From Woeseiaceae bacterium (GTDB taxonomy: Bacteria > Pseudomonadota > Gammaproteobacteria > Steroidobacterales > Woeseiaceae), in the NCBI GenBank assembly GCA_021773075.1, contig JAJFKT010000002.1, forward strand, positions 159,151 to 223,150: a DNA stretch of 64,000 nt, written 5' to 3'. Shown here one piece after another: positions 16,534 to 27,000 of this stretch (position 1 is the first letter of the stretch; each line of letters begins with the position of its first letter). A model generated the notes under the pieces. It was not told the origin of the DNA. It did not search any database and saw only the letters and a list, made by a program, of their open reading frames with translations. A program made the translations under genes and the position numbers.

Positions 16534-17516
16534 CGCGCACTCATGGTTTTGCCAATACGATCGAGTACAGCCATTCGAACAGCAACGCCGTTTGTAACTT
16601 GTTTGGTTATGACCGAGCTTGGGCCATCGGCCAGCGAGCCCTCAATTTCGATGCCACGATTCATTGGCCCTGGGTGCATGACAATAGCGTTCGGTTTCGC
16701 GTACTTCATATTTTCGTGACTGACACCGTAGTTCGCAAAATATTCGTCGATACCTGGAATTCCATCGAGATTGCCAATGCGCTCTCGCTGAATTCGAAGT
16801 GCCATGACAACATCCGCGTCCTTCAGGCCTTCTGCGATGTTGTCGACGATACGAGCGCCCGGAAATCTGTTCGTATCAGGTGCCAAAGCTGGCGGCGAAA
16901 TGAGTCGTAGTTCTCCAACGCCCATAGTCTGTAGCGCCTCGGACGCTGACATCGCAACGCGCGAGTGCTGTATGTCTCCGACAATCGCAACGGCTATATT
17001 CTTGAAGTCCGGGTTGTGTTGACGAATCGTGAGCAGATCAAGCAATCCTTGCGTTGGGTGCGAAACGTCAGACTCTCCGGCGTTCAGGACGCTAACGTGA
17101 TTTTCAACGTTGCGTGCGATATACGCCGGAACGCCGTCACTCGCATCACGAACGACCATCACGTCAACCTGCATTGCCTCGAGCGTATAAATTGTGTCGA
17201 GGATACTCTCGCCTTTCTTGCGCGATGATGTATTGACATCAAGATTCAGTACGTCGGCACCAAGGCGCCGGCCCGCAAGATCGAATGAAGCCCGAGTTCG
17301 GGTGCTGGGTTCGAAAAACAGGTTGCCAACCGTGCGTCCCGCTAGCGACTGGCTGCGGGCCGGCAATTCGCCGGGGCTCGTCAGATATGTTTCCGCGCTA
17401 TCCAGCAAATCGCCAAGAAGCGATGCGTCGAGCCCCTTCAACGACAGCAGATGCCGCAGGTTTCCGGCGTCATCGAACTGTAATTGTTTGTCGTCTTGCT
17501 GCATCGCGGGGGGCAT
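16530..17516 (-). CDS. pyrB: Aspartate carbamoyltransferase catalytic subunit
   Basis: Makes N-carbamoyl-aspartate from carbamoyl phosphate and aspartate, the committed step of pyrimidine synthesis. 328 residues. The carbamoyl-phosphate motif FFEPSTRTRASF has STRTR at 71-75; NTSSRKKGESILDT is the 80s loop, and HPTQGLLDLLTI and MHPGPMNRGIEI are in place. Neither pyrI nor an inactive pyrC follows; Pseudomonas-type PyrB usually pairs with a PyrC-like subunit. It starts one base after the ruvX stop and is overlapped by the PyrK-like gene. An alternative ATG lies four codons downstream. Confidence 0.96.
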   Translation of the reverse strand: MPPAMQQDDKQLQFDDAGNLRHLLSLKGLDASLLGDLLDSAETYLTSPGELPARSQSLAGRTVGNLFFEPSTRTRASFDLAGRRLGADVLNLDVNTSSRKKGESILDTIYTLEAMQVDVMVVRDASDGVPAYIARNVENHVSVLNAGESDVSHPTQGLLDLLTIRQHNPDFKNIAVAIVGDIQHSRVAMSASEALQTMGVGELRLISPPALAPDTNRFPGARIVDNIAEGLKDADVVMALRIQRERIGNLDGIPGIDEYFANYGVSHENMKYAKPNAIVMHPGPMNRGIEIEGSLADGPSSVITKQVTNGVAVRMAVLDRIGKTMSAR

Positions 17517-17517
17517 T

Positions 17518-17943
17518 CTACCCAGATGAGAGGTATCTTTCAGCGATAAATACGGCCGCGGCGCTGTCGATCATTTCCCTGGAGATGCGGCCTCGGGATC
17601 CGGCGGCGCGAGCCTCTTTCAATACGCGTTCAGCCTCAACTGATGTGTAGCGTTCATCAACCGTATCAACGCGGAGATCGTAGCGTTGCAGCTCTGCGAT
17701 AAAGCCCTCCACGAGCTCCTGCATGTCGCTGCGCGAGCCGTCAGCATGCGCCGGCATGCCGACGACAATTCCGGTGGGTCGCCATTCTTTGATCAGTGCG
17801 GCAATGGCGTCGTGATCCACGCCATCACGACGATTCGTAACTACGCCCAGTGGGCTCGCCGATTTGGTAACGTCCTGACCGACGGCGACACCAATACGGC
17901 GCAGGCCAAAATCAAACGCGAGAATTGTTCTGGGAGGAGACAA
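17518..17943 (-). CDS. ruvX: Holliday-junction resolvase-like protein RuvX (YqgF)
   Basis: An RNase H-fold nuclease linked to 16S rRNA precursor processing and possibly to junction resolution. 141 residues. Catalytic acidic residues are seen in LAFDFGLRRIGVAVG (Asp11), VDERYTSVEAERVL (Glu/Asp) and ISREMIDSAAAVFI (Asp). It sits between yqgE (15-base gap) and pyrB (one base), the conserved yqgE-yqgF order of gammaproteobacteria. Confidence 0.94.
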   Translation of the reverse strand: MSPPRTILAFDFGLRRIGVAVGQDVTKSASPLGVVTNRRDGVDHDAIAALIKEWRPTGIVVGMPAHADGSRSDMQELVEGFIAELQRYDLRVDTVDERYTSVEAERVLKEARAAGSRGRISREMIDSAAAVFIAERYLSSG

Positions 17944-17958
17944 ATCAGATGCTTCTGC

Positions 17959-18522
17959 TCAGGCGTGACCGGCGTCCGGGGAAATACTGGCGATATCGAC
18001 GCCGAGCAATCGCGCCGCTGAATCCCAGCGCTCTTCATATGGGATGTCGAATATAAGTTCGGGAGTTGCCGTGACGTTCAGCCAGGAGTTTGCCAGCATT
18101 TCCTGCTCGAGTTGGCCCGGCTCCCAACCGGCATAGCCGATTGCAACCAGCGATTTTTGTGGACCGTCACCGGCCGCCATCGCATCGATAACGTCACGCG
18201 ATAGCGTCAACTGAATGTCGTCCGAAACGGCCAGCGTATTCTCGAAACTATGGTCTTTGCCGTGCAATACGAAGCCACGCTCTGTGCCGACCGGGCCACC
18301 CGCCATGACAGTGCCACCAGCGATTTTCGGATCTGCGTCCTCGACAGCGAGTTGATCGAAGATACCGGAGAGCTTCAGCGTTAGCGGGCGATTGATAATT
18401 ATGCCGAGAGCGCCGTCGTCGTTATGTTCACAGATCAACGTGACGGTCGAGCTAAAATTCGGGTCTTCCATGCCGGGCATGGCGATAAGTAATTGATTTG
18501 TATACGAGCTATCTGAACTCAT
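17959..18522 (-). CDS. yqgE: YqgE/AlgH family protein
   Basis: 187 residues of a one-domain family (UPF0301), cytosolic, of unknown mechanism; in Pseudomonas it is called AlgH and was linked to alginate control. Motifs NQLLIAMPGMEDPNFSSTV, CEHNDDGALGIIINRP, MAGGPVGTERGFVLH and GYAGWEPGQLEQEM are typical. I choose the ATG at 18522 because the family begins ~10 residues before NQLLIAMP; a GTG at 18570 would add 16 residues with no family support. It follows the TonB-like gene. Confidence 0.92.
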   Translation of the reverse strand: MSSDSSYTNQLLIAMPGMEDPNFSSTVTLICEHNDDGALGIIINRPLTLKLSGIFDQLAVEDADPKIAGGTVMAGGPVGTERGFVLHGKDHSFENTLAVSDDIQLTLSRDVIDAMAAGDGPQKSLVAIGYAGWEPGQLEQEMLANSWLNVTATPELIFDIPYEERWDSAARLLGVDIASISPDAGHA

Positions 18523-18570
18523 TTGACTAGTATCAGCGTTGCTGCGTTGTGGTACAAGCGTGGGACACAC

Positions 18571-19485
18571 TTACTCGGAAGTTGTGGGAAGCAAGCCGCT
18601 GTCAAATAGCCATTTGTAGCGGAACTTAATGCCGGATTCGAAATCCGGAATCATTTCCGCATTGAAAGCGTTGAAGGGTGAGGAACGCTGCAAAATATCC
18701 AGTGATGCCAAGTCGAGAATCGTTGAGCCGCTGGAGACCAGGATATCAGCATCAATCAATTCGCCCTTTGCTCCTATTTCGACCAGCAGCGTTGGACTAC
18801 CAGAAAAGTCATCGAGTCCGCCCAGCTGCGGAAGATACTCTGCTCCAACCGCCTCGACTCGATTTTTCCAGTCATTAATGTAGGCGGCTGCGGGAGACTC
18901 AATCGTATCCGCGCTAATAATGTATTCGGTTGCTTCGTTGTCTCGAATCAACATCGTTGCACTTTCTTCCTGAGGCAATGGCAAGGTCACTTCGCTTCCA
19001 GCCTCCATCGCAATGGCCGTACTGGTCTCCGGTTGTGGATCGGGGCGAGGGTCAACTTCGACCTGGCGATCACTTGAATCCTCTGTTGCCAGCACCTCAT
19101 CGGCTGATTGCTGATGAGCCTGTGTATCCCTCAGTGTCGTGCCGTCCTCCAAACCGTCGTTGTCAACCGGCATCGAACTTTGTAATGGAGCGGTTGGCCT
19201 CACCTGATCCGTCGTATTGCCGCCGCCTTGCTGGCTAGCCTGCGCGAGGTATGCAGCTTCGTCGGGCCGATCGATCTGTTGATCAGCGTCTGCCACGATC
19301 GTGACTTCAAGCGATATTGCGTCTGCGAACTGATTTGCGAGCTCAGGATTAAAAGTGACGCCGATTATGAGAATGCCGTGAAAAAGCGCGGCGAGGAAGA
19401 GCATTGCGGGCAGTCGGTCAGGGACGGATGGCGCGATAAGTCGCAGCTCGTCAAGCGGATCTGTATGCAGCGCTATATTGGCCAT
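18571..19485 (-). CDS. TonB-family energy transducer (TonB3-like)
   Basis: 304 residues. One N-terminal membrane helix (about 27-46), then a long acidic/Gln/Pro-rich periplasmic linker (~60-190), then a C-terminal TonB-like domain (~200-295: AAAYINDWKNRVEAVGAEYLPQ, PTLLVEIGAKGELIDADILVSSGS, LDLASLDILQRSSPFNAF). In P. aeruginosa the gene at this place is tonB3, needed for twitching motility, so the role is probably in pilus assembly or wall passage rather than iron uptake; that is inference from synteny. The linker is acidic rather than the Pro-Lys type of classical TonB. No exbBD is nearby. Confidence 0.87.
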   Translation of the reverse strand: MANIALHTDPLDELRLIAPSVPDRLPAMLFLAALFHGILIIGVTFNPELANQFADAISLEVTIVADADQQIDRPDEAAYLAQASQQGGGNTTDQVRPTAPLQSSMPVDNDGLEDGTTLRDTQAHQQSADEVLATEDSSDRQVEVDPRPDPQPETSTAIAMEAGSEVTLPLPQEESATMLIRDNEATEYIISADTIESPAAAYINDWKNRVEAVGAEYLPQLGGLDDFSGSPTLLVEIGAKGELIDADILVSSGSTILDLASLDILQRSSPFNAFNAEMIPDFESGIKFRYKWLFDSGLLPTTSE

Positions 19486-19547
19486 AATCGCGCGAATAAT
19501 CCGTTAATTTGCTTACATTAACAAGGGACTAGCCCGCAAAGAGACGC

Positions 19548-20504
19548 TCACTTCATGCGTTTTTCGATGGCGTCAAACATCAGCCCGGCAATATTCAGAT
19601 CAAACTGGCGGTCCAGTTCGCGAATGCCCGTTGGACTCGTCACATTAACCTCGGTCATGTAGTCGCCGATGACGTCAATACCCGCGAAGATCACACCCTG
19701 ATCACGCAAAACCGGCCCGACCTGCTCGCAAATCCGTTTTTCAGCGACAGACAATTCCTGCCCGCGGGTTGTTGCGCCAGCGACAATATTGCCGCGATTG
19801 TCATCTCCGGTCGGAATGCGCGCCAGTGCGAACGGCACTGGCTCACCATCGATCAACAGAATGCGCTTGTCGCCAGCGGTGATTTCCGGAATGTATACCT
19901 GCGCCATTGCGAATCGCTGACCATAGTCGGTCAAGGTCTCGAAAATCACGTTCGCGTTGTTGTCACCTTGCTGGATAACGAAAATTGAACGGCCACCCAT
20001 GCCATCGAGAGGCTTAACAACAATCCGGCCGTGCTCACCGAGGAAGGCCTTCATTTGCGCCATTGAGCGTGTTACGAGCGTTAGGGGCGTGCAATCCGGA
20101 AACCAGGCGGTGTACGCCTTTTCGTTCATATCCCGTAGCGCTTGCGGCGCATTCACAATTAGCGCTCCTGCCAGCTTGGCACGATCCAGAATATAGGTGG
20201 TATAGACGTATTCCATATTGAACGGTGGGTCTTTGCGCATCAGGATCACATCCAGGCCGCCCAGATGGATATCCTTCTGCTCGCCGAAATCGAACCAGTC
20301 TTCGTTGCGGTCGCGGACGCTAAGCCGCGTCGACCGACCGATCGGCTTGCCCGAGAGCATGCGGAGGTCTTGTTGCTCAAAATAATGAATTTCGGCGTCG
20401 CGGCGGGTCGCTTCAAGCAACATTGCAAGGGATGAGTCTTTTTTTGGCGTGATCGACCCGATTGGGTCCATCACGATACCTAGCTTGAAGGGAGTTTCAG
20501 CCAT
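19548..20504 (-). CDS. gshB: Glutathione synthetase
   Basis: Joins gamma-glutamylcysteine and glycine with ATP to make glutathione. 318 residues, typical for the bacterial ATP-grasp enzyme. Motifs: GIVMDPIGSI at the N-terminus, RKDPPFNMEYVYTTYILD (substrate site), VVKPLDGMGGRSIFVI (glycine-rich loop), GDKRILLIDGEPVPFALARIP and EVNVTSPTGIREL (metal ligands). It heads the minus-strand group gshB-tonB-yqgE-ruvX-pyrB-pyrK and is divergent from pilG across 160 bases. Confidence 0.97.
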   Translation of the reverse strand: MAETPFKLGIVMDPIGSITPKKDSSLAMLLEATRRDAEIHYFEQQDLRMLSGKPIGRSTRLSVRDRNEDWFDFGEQKDIHLGGLDVILMRKDPPFNMEYVYTTYILDRAKLAGALIVNAPQALRDMNEKAYTAWFPDCTPLTLVTRSMAQMKAFLGEHGRIVVKPLDGMGGRSIFVIQQGDNNANVIFETLTDYGQRFAMAQVYIPEITAGDKRILLIDGEPVPFALARIPTGDDNRGNIVAGATTRGQELSVAEKRICEQVGPVLRDQGVIFAGIDVIGDYMTEVNVTSPTGIRELDRQFDLNIAGLMFDAIEKRMK

Positions 20505-20664
20505 CTTTGAATGTTCTGGTGTCGTTGCGGCAGGAAGCGGCCAACTATACCGTGAAATCCGTCGTAAGCACCGGATATCTCGTGTTTTTTGTGTAACGTG
20601 GCGCGCTTCGTAGCAGGACTTATGTCAATATGGTAAAAGTCGCTTTTCAACGTGGGGAATTTTG

Positions 20665-21057
20665 GTGTCAGCTAACGCATCGCGAAGCCTGAATGGGCTA
20701 AAAATACTCGTCGTAGACGACAGCAAGACCATCCGCAGAACCGCCGAAACTCTTTTGTCCAAAGAGGGTTGCCAGGTGTTTACTGCAATTGATGGCTTTG
20801 ATGCTTTGTCGAAAATCGCTGATCATCAACCTGACCTGATCTTCGTCGACATCATGATGCCGCGGCTCGATGGCTACGAAACTTGCTCGCTGATCAAGCA
20901 CAATAAAGTTTTCAAAGAGACACCGGTCATCATGCTCTCGAGCAAAGACGGCCTGTTTGATCGTGCTCGCGGCCGCATCGTCGGGTCCGAACAGTACCTC
21001 ACCAAGCCGTTCACGAAAGACGAGCTGCTCGGTGCGATTTCGAATCAGATTAACTAA
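20665..21057 (+). CDS. pilG: Twitching motility response regulator PilG
   Basis: A stand-alone CheY-like receiver that takes phosphate from ChpA and promotes pilus extension. About 130 residues. Acidic pocket and phospho-acceptor: VVDDSKTIRR and DLIFVDIMMPRLDG, with the conserved Lys in YLTKPF. I start at GTG 20665, six bases after GGGGA; the TTG one codon upstream is too close to that site. First gene of the pil-chp operon. The 160-base gap to gshB must hold both promoters, but I see no clear consensus in it. Confidence 0.95.
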   Translation: MSANASRSLNGLKILVVDDSKTIRRTAETLLSKEGCQVFTAIDGFDALSKIADHQPDLIFVDIMMPRLDGYETCSLIKHNKVFKETPVIMLSSKDGLFDRARGRIVGSEQYLTKPFTKDELLGAISNQIN

Positions 21058-21067
21058 GGATTTCCAG

Positions 21068-21433
21068 ATGGCAGTTGTACTCATCATCGATGATTCGCCA
21101 ACAGAGCTGCATCTGTTTCAAGGCATGCTCGAAAAAGCCGGTTTTGATACGCTGGTCGCAGACAGTGGCGAAGAAGGAATCAAGGCCGCAATATCAGCGC
21201 GTCCTGACTGTATTTTGATGGATGTCGTGATGCCCGGCATGAATGGATTCCAGGCAACGCGGCGACTCACCAAAGACCCGATGACCGCACCCATCCCCGT
21301 CATAATGATCACGACCAAAGATCAGGAGACGGACAAGATATGGGGAATGCGTCAGGGTGCTGTCGAGTATCTTGTCAAACCCGTGGTGGAAAAAGATCTC
21401 ATCGCAATGATCAACCAGGTAATGGCAGACTGA
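21068..21433 (+). CDS. pilH: Twitching motility response regulator PilH
   Basis: A second CheY-like receiver, 121 residues, thought to act as phosphate sink or to favour retraction in the Pil-Chp system. Phospho-acceptor region CILMDVVMPGMNGFQ, acidic pair LIIDDSPTE and Lys in EYLVKPV are intact. AAGGA lies seven bases before the ATG at 21068. It is ten bases after pilG and abuts pilI. Confidence 0.95.
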   Translation: MAVVLIIDDSPTELHLFQGMLEKAGFDTLVADSGEEGIKAAISARPDCILMDVVMPGMNGFQATRRLTKDPMTAPIPVIMITTKDQETDKIWGMRQGAVEYLVKPVVEKDLIAMINQVMAD

Positions 21434-21997
21434 ATGGTTAGTTCTGCTGACCTTGCGGCATTGGTTGAGCAGCCGTTCGACCTATTGCAGGAAATGGAAA
21501 GGCGTAGTCGCGATGCACACGCCGGACAGGCTGCAGGGTCGATGCCAGCAGAGTGGGTTGGCGTCGGGTTTCGTATTGGTGAAGAACAGTTTGTAGCCAG
21601 TCGCGAACAGGTTCGCGAGGTGCTGATGTTGCCGGACTCGATGACCCGGGTACCCGGTGCAACGCGATGGATGCTTGGTATCGCGAATCTGCGTGGTCAT
21701 TTGCTGCCATTGGTTGATCTCAAACTGATGCTGGGCAGCGGTAGAACCACATTGCGTCGGACGACGCGAGTAATTTCAGTTAATCATCGTGAAGTGCCAG
21801 CCGGGCTCGTCGTCGACGAAGTTCTGGGTTTTCGGCGTTTCATGGATAACGAATTCGCAAATGAAGCTCCGGAAACGATCGTACGCTGCGATCGTTTTCT
21901 AGCTGGGACATACCAACGTGGTGAAGAGTCCTGGCCGGTTTTCAATTTGTTCGATCTAGTCGAAAGCAATACGTTCTTGCAGGCGTCTGCGGAATGA
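21434..21997 (+). CDS. pilI: Chemotaxis adaptor PilI (CheW-like)
   Basis: 187 residues with a single CheW domain (~35-180) that couples receptor PilJ to kinase ChpA. Diagnostic segments: GVGFRIGEEQFVASREQVREVLMLPDSMTRVPG, MLGIANLRGHLLPLVDLKLML and DEVLGFRRF. The ATG directly follows the pilH stop codon with a weak RBS, so translation is probably coupled. The position is as in Pseudomonas. Confidence 0.94.
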   Translation: MVSSADLAALVEQPFDLLQEMERRSRDAHAGQAAGSMPAEWVGVGFRIGEEQFVASREQVREVLMLPDSMTRVPGATRWMLGIANLRGHLLPLVDLKLMLGSGRTTLRRTTRVISVNHREVPAGLVVDEVLGFRRFMDNEFANEAPETIVRCDRFLAGTYQRGEESWPVFNLFDLVESNTFLQASAE

Positions 21998-22006
21998 AGG
22001 TGAATC

Positions 22007-24004
22007 ATGGCCAGTAAAAACGACAACACGTCCACATTTAGAGCGGTCGCGGGTATTGCTGCATTATTGCTGGTGGGTGCCGCGGCATTGATATATCTGC
22101 AATCAGGCGGCGGCAATCCGGTAGCGCCGAAGCTTGCAGGGCTATCTCAGGCGATTCCGGCGCAGGCAGCACAAGCGCTACGTGGCGAGGAGGGCGCATT
22201 TGATGCGCTAGATGCGAGCGTCAAGAGTGCGGCGAATATGCGCCGCAACAGCGCTCCGGGTCAGTCATCTGATTGGCAGCAACTTGAATCGCGTGCTGCC
22301 GCAATTCTGGCTCAACGGGAGGAGGTCACTGCTGTGCTAGCTGCGGCGAGCCGCATGGAAACCGACGCATCGTCGCTGGTTGGTCTGGCCAATGAATTGC
22401 TTGATCGCTCCAGCGCGACCGCTGCCATGCAGGAGTTTCAGCAACGTGCAGATCGTATCCGGGTAACAACGGACGATATCCTGCAGGGCGGAGAAAGCGC
22501 GGTAAGCGCTATGGCAGAAGACATCGGCTACCTGCGTAATGTCGCAAACGCCTTAGGCGGTGAACCGAGTGATCTCGACATTCGGCCGCTCAATAGCGAA
22601 GGCCGTGAAGTTGCGCTGGTGCCGGTAATCAGCAGTCTGTCGAGTATGGAAGAACAGTCGGCGACCCTCGTGAGCAATATCGGACAAGTGAGCGCACTGG
22701 CTGAAACCCAATCGGAGCTCGCGGCGAGCGCGAGCGTGTTGCTCGCCTCATTCAATTCTGGCGCTGGTACATCCGCGTTGCCAGGCGTTCTGAGGAATTC
22801 GTGGATTCCGGTCGGATTGATCATCGCAGCACTTTTGCTGATCATCGGTCTTTTGGCTTTGCACTCAAAGAGCTCAGTTTTCGAACGAACGGCTATAGAG
22901 CAGGCCGAGCAGAATGAAAGAAATCAACAGGCTATTTTGCGACTGCTTGACGAAATGGGCAGCCTCGCTGACGGTGACCTGACCGTTGAAGCGACCGTGA
23001 CCGAGGACATTACCGGAACGATCGCTGATTCTTTTAACTTCGCGATCGAGGAATTACGCAAGCTCGTCGCAACGGTGAATGACACTGCACTGTTGGTAGA
23101 CACGGCGACGAAGCAGACAGAAAATACTGCTGCCCATCTCGCTAAAGCTGCAGACAATCAAGCCAAGGAAATCAATGCTGCGACAGAGTCTATTGTTTCG
23201 ATGGCTGCTTCGATTGAAGAGGTTTCAGGCAATGCCGAACGCTCCTCTGATGTTGCGCGACACTCTGTTGAGGTTGCACACAAAGGTGGCGAGGCGGTGC
23301 GCCGTACAATCGATGGCATGAACACCATTCGCGAAACGATTCAGGAAACGTCGAAACGCATCAAACGACTCGGTGAGAGTTCGCAGGAGATCGGCAATAT
23401 TGTTGAACTGATTAACGATATCGCCGAGCAGACGAACATCCTGGCTTTGAATGCATCAATTCAGGCATCGATGGCCGGTGAGGCGGGGCGCGGTTTCGCT
23501 GTTGTAGCTGATGAAGTGCAGCGTCTCGCTGAGCGCTCCACAAATGCGACCAAACAAATCGAGGTTCTGGTACGTACTATTCAGGCTGATACAAACGAGG
23601 CGGTTGTTTCGATGGAACGCAGCACGACCGACGTCGTCGGTGGCGCGTTACTTGCTGAAAACGCCGGTGCGGCGCTCGATGAAATCGAGCAGGTATCGAA
23701 CCAGATCGCGAGTTTGGTGCAGAACATTTCCAGTTCTGCACGACAACAGGCAAGTTCTGCTGCGGACGTGACGCGACGCACTACGAGGTTGCGCGAGATC
23801 GGTAGTCAAACCGGTAAAGCAACGACCGCAACAGCTGCCTCAATCTCGAAGTTGTCTGAGCTTGCAACACAGCTTAGAAAGACCGTTGAAGGCTTCGCGT
23901 TACCGGCGGAAATGATGCAGGCGAGTGCGCTGTCACGATCATCGAGAAATGTGCAGACTCCCACATCGCAGCCGGCAGCAAACGACCAGGTAAACGCTGG
24001 ATAG
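22007..24004 (+). CDS. pilJ: Pilus chemoreceptor PilJ
   Basis: A membrane methyl-accepting protein, 665 residues, close to the 682 of P. aeruginosa PilJ. TM1 is about 12-31 and TM2 about 264-285, with a periplasmic all-helical sensor between (PilJ-type). HAMP and coiled-coil signalling regions follow; the hairpin tip AEQTNILALNASIQ...AGRGFAVVADEVQRL is near 474-507. PilJ senses pilus-surface contact in Pseudomonas through PilA. AAGGTGA precedes the ATG. No pilK methyltransferase follows it; chpA comes next after 27 bases. Confidence 0.95.
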   Translation: MASKNDNTSTFRAVAGIAALLLVGAAALIYLQSGGGNPVAPKLAGLSQAIPAQAAQALRGEEGAFDALDASVKSAANMRRNSAPGQSSDWQQLESRAAAILAQREEVTAVLAAASRMETDASSLVGLANELLDRSSATAAMQEFQQRADRIRVTTDDILQGGESAVSAMAEDIGYLRNVANALGGEPSDLDIRPLNSEGREVALVPVISSLSSMEEQSATLVSNIGQVSALAETQSELAASASVLLASFNSGAGTSALPGVLRNSWIPVGLIIAALLLIIGLLALHSKSSVFERTAIEQAEQNERNQQAILRLLDEMGSLADGDLTVEATVTEDITGTIADSFNFAIEELRKLVATVNDTALLVDTATKQTENTAAHLAKAADNQAKEINAATESIVSMAASIEEVSGNAERSSDVARHSVEVAHKGGEAVRRTIDGMNTIRETIQETSKRIKRLGESSQEIGNIVELINDIAEQTNILALNASIQASMAGEAGRGFAVVADEVQRLAERSTNATKQIEVLVRTIQADTNEAVVSMERSTTDVVGGALLAENAGAALDEIEQVSNQIASLVQNISSSARQQASSAADVTRRTTRLREIGSQTGKATTATAASISKLSELATQLRKTVEGFALPAEMMQASALSRSSRNVQTPTSQPAANDQVNAG

Positions 24005-24031
24005 CGGCCCATTAGAGACGCGGACGACCAG

Positions 24032-27000
24032 ATGACGGGCGATACAGGCATTCATGAGCAGATGATCAGCGACGATACCGGCAACGGTGCGGCAAGAGCG
24101 CTGTCGATCATTAGCGCCCCGCTTATGGAAACCATTCGCAACGCACATCTGGCGTTGGAAGATTGCGTTGACGGACGTGGTGGCACCGCAGCGCTCAAAC
24201 GCACGGGCGAGTTATTACATCAGGCAGGCGGTGCGCTAAAAATCACGGAGACGTACGGTGCGGCGCTGCTGGTCGAAGAGATGGAATTGGCATGCGACTA
24301 TCTAGTCGCTTTGCGCGCGGGTCAGGGACGCGATGATGGCCTGGAAGCACTAACACGGTCGATGGTGCAGTTGCCGGTTTATATCGAGCGATTGCTAGGC
24401 GGTGGTCGAGATATCGCTCTCGTATTGTTACCGATGCTCAATGACTTGCGCGCGGCTCGCGGTGAGCCCCTGTTGTCTGAGGGTACCTTGCTCCTCCTCA
24501 ATTTGTCGCCGAGCCGTTCGGCTAAGAAAGATGAAGCGCGTCAAGGCAGCGGCGAAGACCCCATACTCGTTAGCAGACGACTACGGCCGAAGTTTCAGCT
24601 CGCGCTGCTCGGCTGGATAAAAGGGGGTGAAAGCAAGCGACATTTGGACACGCTTTCAAAGGTTTCGGCTGCGCTGGAAAATTCGTCCACACGTGACGAC
24701 ATGTATCAGCTTTGGTGGGTGGTTTCCGGCGTGCTTGAAGCACTGCAGAACGGTGGTCTCGAAACATCTATCGCGATAAAACGCTTGCTGGGTCAGGCTG
24801 ACCGGCAACTCAAATACGTTATCGACGAGGGCTTGCACGCCTATGATCGTCATCCTGTCGCCGATCTTCTGAACAACCTGCTTTACTATGTCGCGCGATC
24901 AAGTAGTGCCGGTACACGTATCGGAGAAATCCGCGCTGCGTTCAACCTTTCGGAATTGTTGCCAGGCGACGAGCAGGTCGAGGAGGCACGCGATGCATTG
25001 TCTGCCCCGAGCGCGAAGCTCATGGAGACGGTCGCCGCGGCGATCAAGGATGACCTGAGTCGCGTTAAAGACGTCCTCGATATTTTTGTTCGTACCGGCA
25101 TGAACAAGTCGTCCGAATTGGTGCCGCAACTTGAATTACTAAAGAAAATTAGTGACACGCTGGGCGTGCTTGGACTGGGCGAGCTGCGTGGCGATGTTGA
25201 TGGCGAAATCGACAGATTACGGAGCGTCGTCGAGCGCGGCGGGGTTGCGAACGATCAAGTCATTCTTGACATCGCATCGACGCTACTGCGCGTTGAAGAT
25301 CGGCTCGACCAACAGTTGGTGCGCCTTACTGCGCCGAGAGAATCGGGTACAACGGAAACGGATACCGAGGATGACCAGGAATTTCAAAAGGTAACAGAGT
25401 CAGTGATGCGCGAGTGCATCATCAACCTTGCTCGCGTCAAGGAAACGATCAGCCAGAGTTTTGCATCTGAATCCGCGTCGCGCGGACTCGACAGCGTGCC
25501 GTCGTTGATTCGTGGCATCAAGTCGGGGTTGCTATTGCTCGACAAAACGCGGGCGATGGAAGTTGTCGAACGGGTTGGCCGGTTTGTGATCACAATGTTG
25601 AACGCCGGTGGCCCGAAAATTCTGAATCAAAAGGAGACCGACCGTCTTGCCGACGTGATCGTCAGCATCGAGTACTACATGGAGACGGTTAAGGCGGGTC
25701 GAAGCGAGCCCTGGTATATGCTCGACAATGCGGAGGCTTGTCTTGCGGTATTGCGTGACGTCGAAGCCCGCCTGGATGAACTTAGCGAGCAGAGCGATAC
25801 ACCCGCAGAAGCGACGCAGAAGCTTTCTGCCGCGAGTGTTGAAGAGCTCGCTATTAAAGCGCTTGAGGAATCCGGGAAGGCGTCGTTGCAAGCGACGGAA
25901 GTCATACCGTTACCCGTCGTTTCGCAGTCTGTACAGCAGATGGATCCGGAGCTCATAGAGCTCTTTATCGAAGAAGCGAAAGAAGAGGTCGCGTCAATTA
26001 AACGCCATTTGCCAGCGTGGGCAGCGTCGCCAGATGGCATGGATACTCTAATTACTGTACGGCGCTCTTTTCACACACTCAAAGGCAGCGGTCGAATGGT
26101 AGGTGCCGAACGCATCGGTGAATACTGTTGGGCGGTGGAAAATCTGCTCAATCGTTTGATTAATCGAACGCTGCAACGCACTCCGCCGATGATCGATTTC
26201 ATCCAGTTGGCCGCCGGCGCTGTACCAGAACTTATTGAGCAACTTGAGGTCGGTGCCGAGCCGGCCTCGAATATCAATTTGTATATTGCTCGCGCGAATG
26301 CTTTCGCTGAAGGTGATCCTAATGCGGCCGTGCTAACCATCGCCGAGCCGGCGGCTGAAGAGACAACTGAGGAAGAACCTGCACTTGAGATGGACCCGGT
26401 TCTCTACGATATATTCTCGAAAGAAACCGCAGGGCACTTAAGGGTCATCACCGATTATCTCGCGGCCTGTGAAGGACACGAACCACCATTCGATGTGACC
26501 GATAAGCTGTACCGTGCCTGCCACACGCTGCATGGCAGCGCGAACATGGCCAACGTAGAGCGTGGCGTTGCTGTTGCCGCTGTCCTGAATCGCTTCGTAC
26601 GTCGTATTTACGATCACAAGGTCGGTTTCACTGGCTCCGGAATTGATGCGCTGCGGGCCGCCGCTCGAGCCATCGAGACGATTGTTGGTGATATCAACAA
26701 TATAGACAGGGATCGTGCTGACTACACCGCGTTAATCGCGCATATCGGCAAAGTATCCGATGCGGCGATAGCGGCTGAAGCTGGCCAGTCCGATCAAGCG
26801 CCAGTTCCGCGACAGGAAGTGCCGGCACCAAAACCTGTCGTTGCTGAAGTGGTCGTGGAAGAGGTGATCGAAGAGGCGGAATACGATGCCGAAATAGCCG
26901 CCATCTTCACAGAGGAGTCGGCCGAGTTGCTGGAGGAGGCGGACCAGGCTCTTATTAGCTGGTCGAAAGATCGATCCTCGCAACCGATGGAAGAGCTGAA

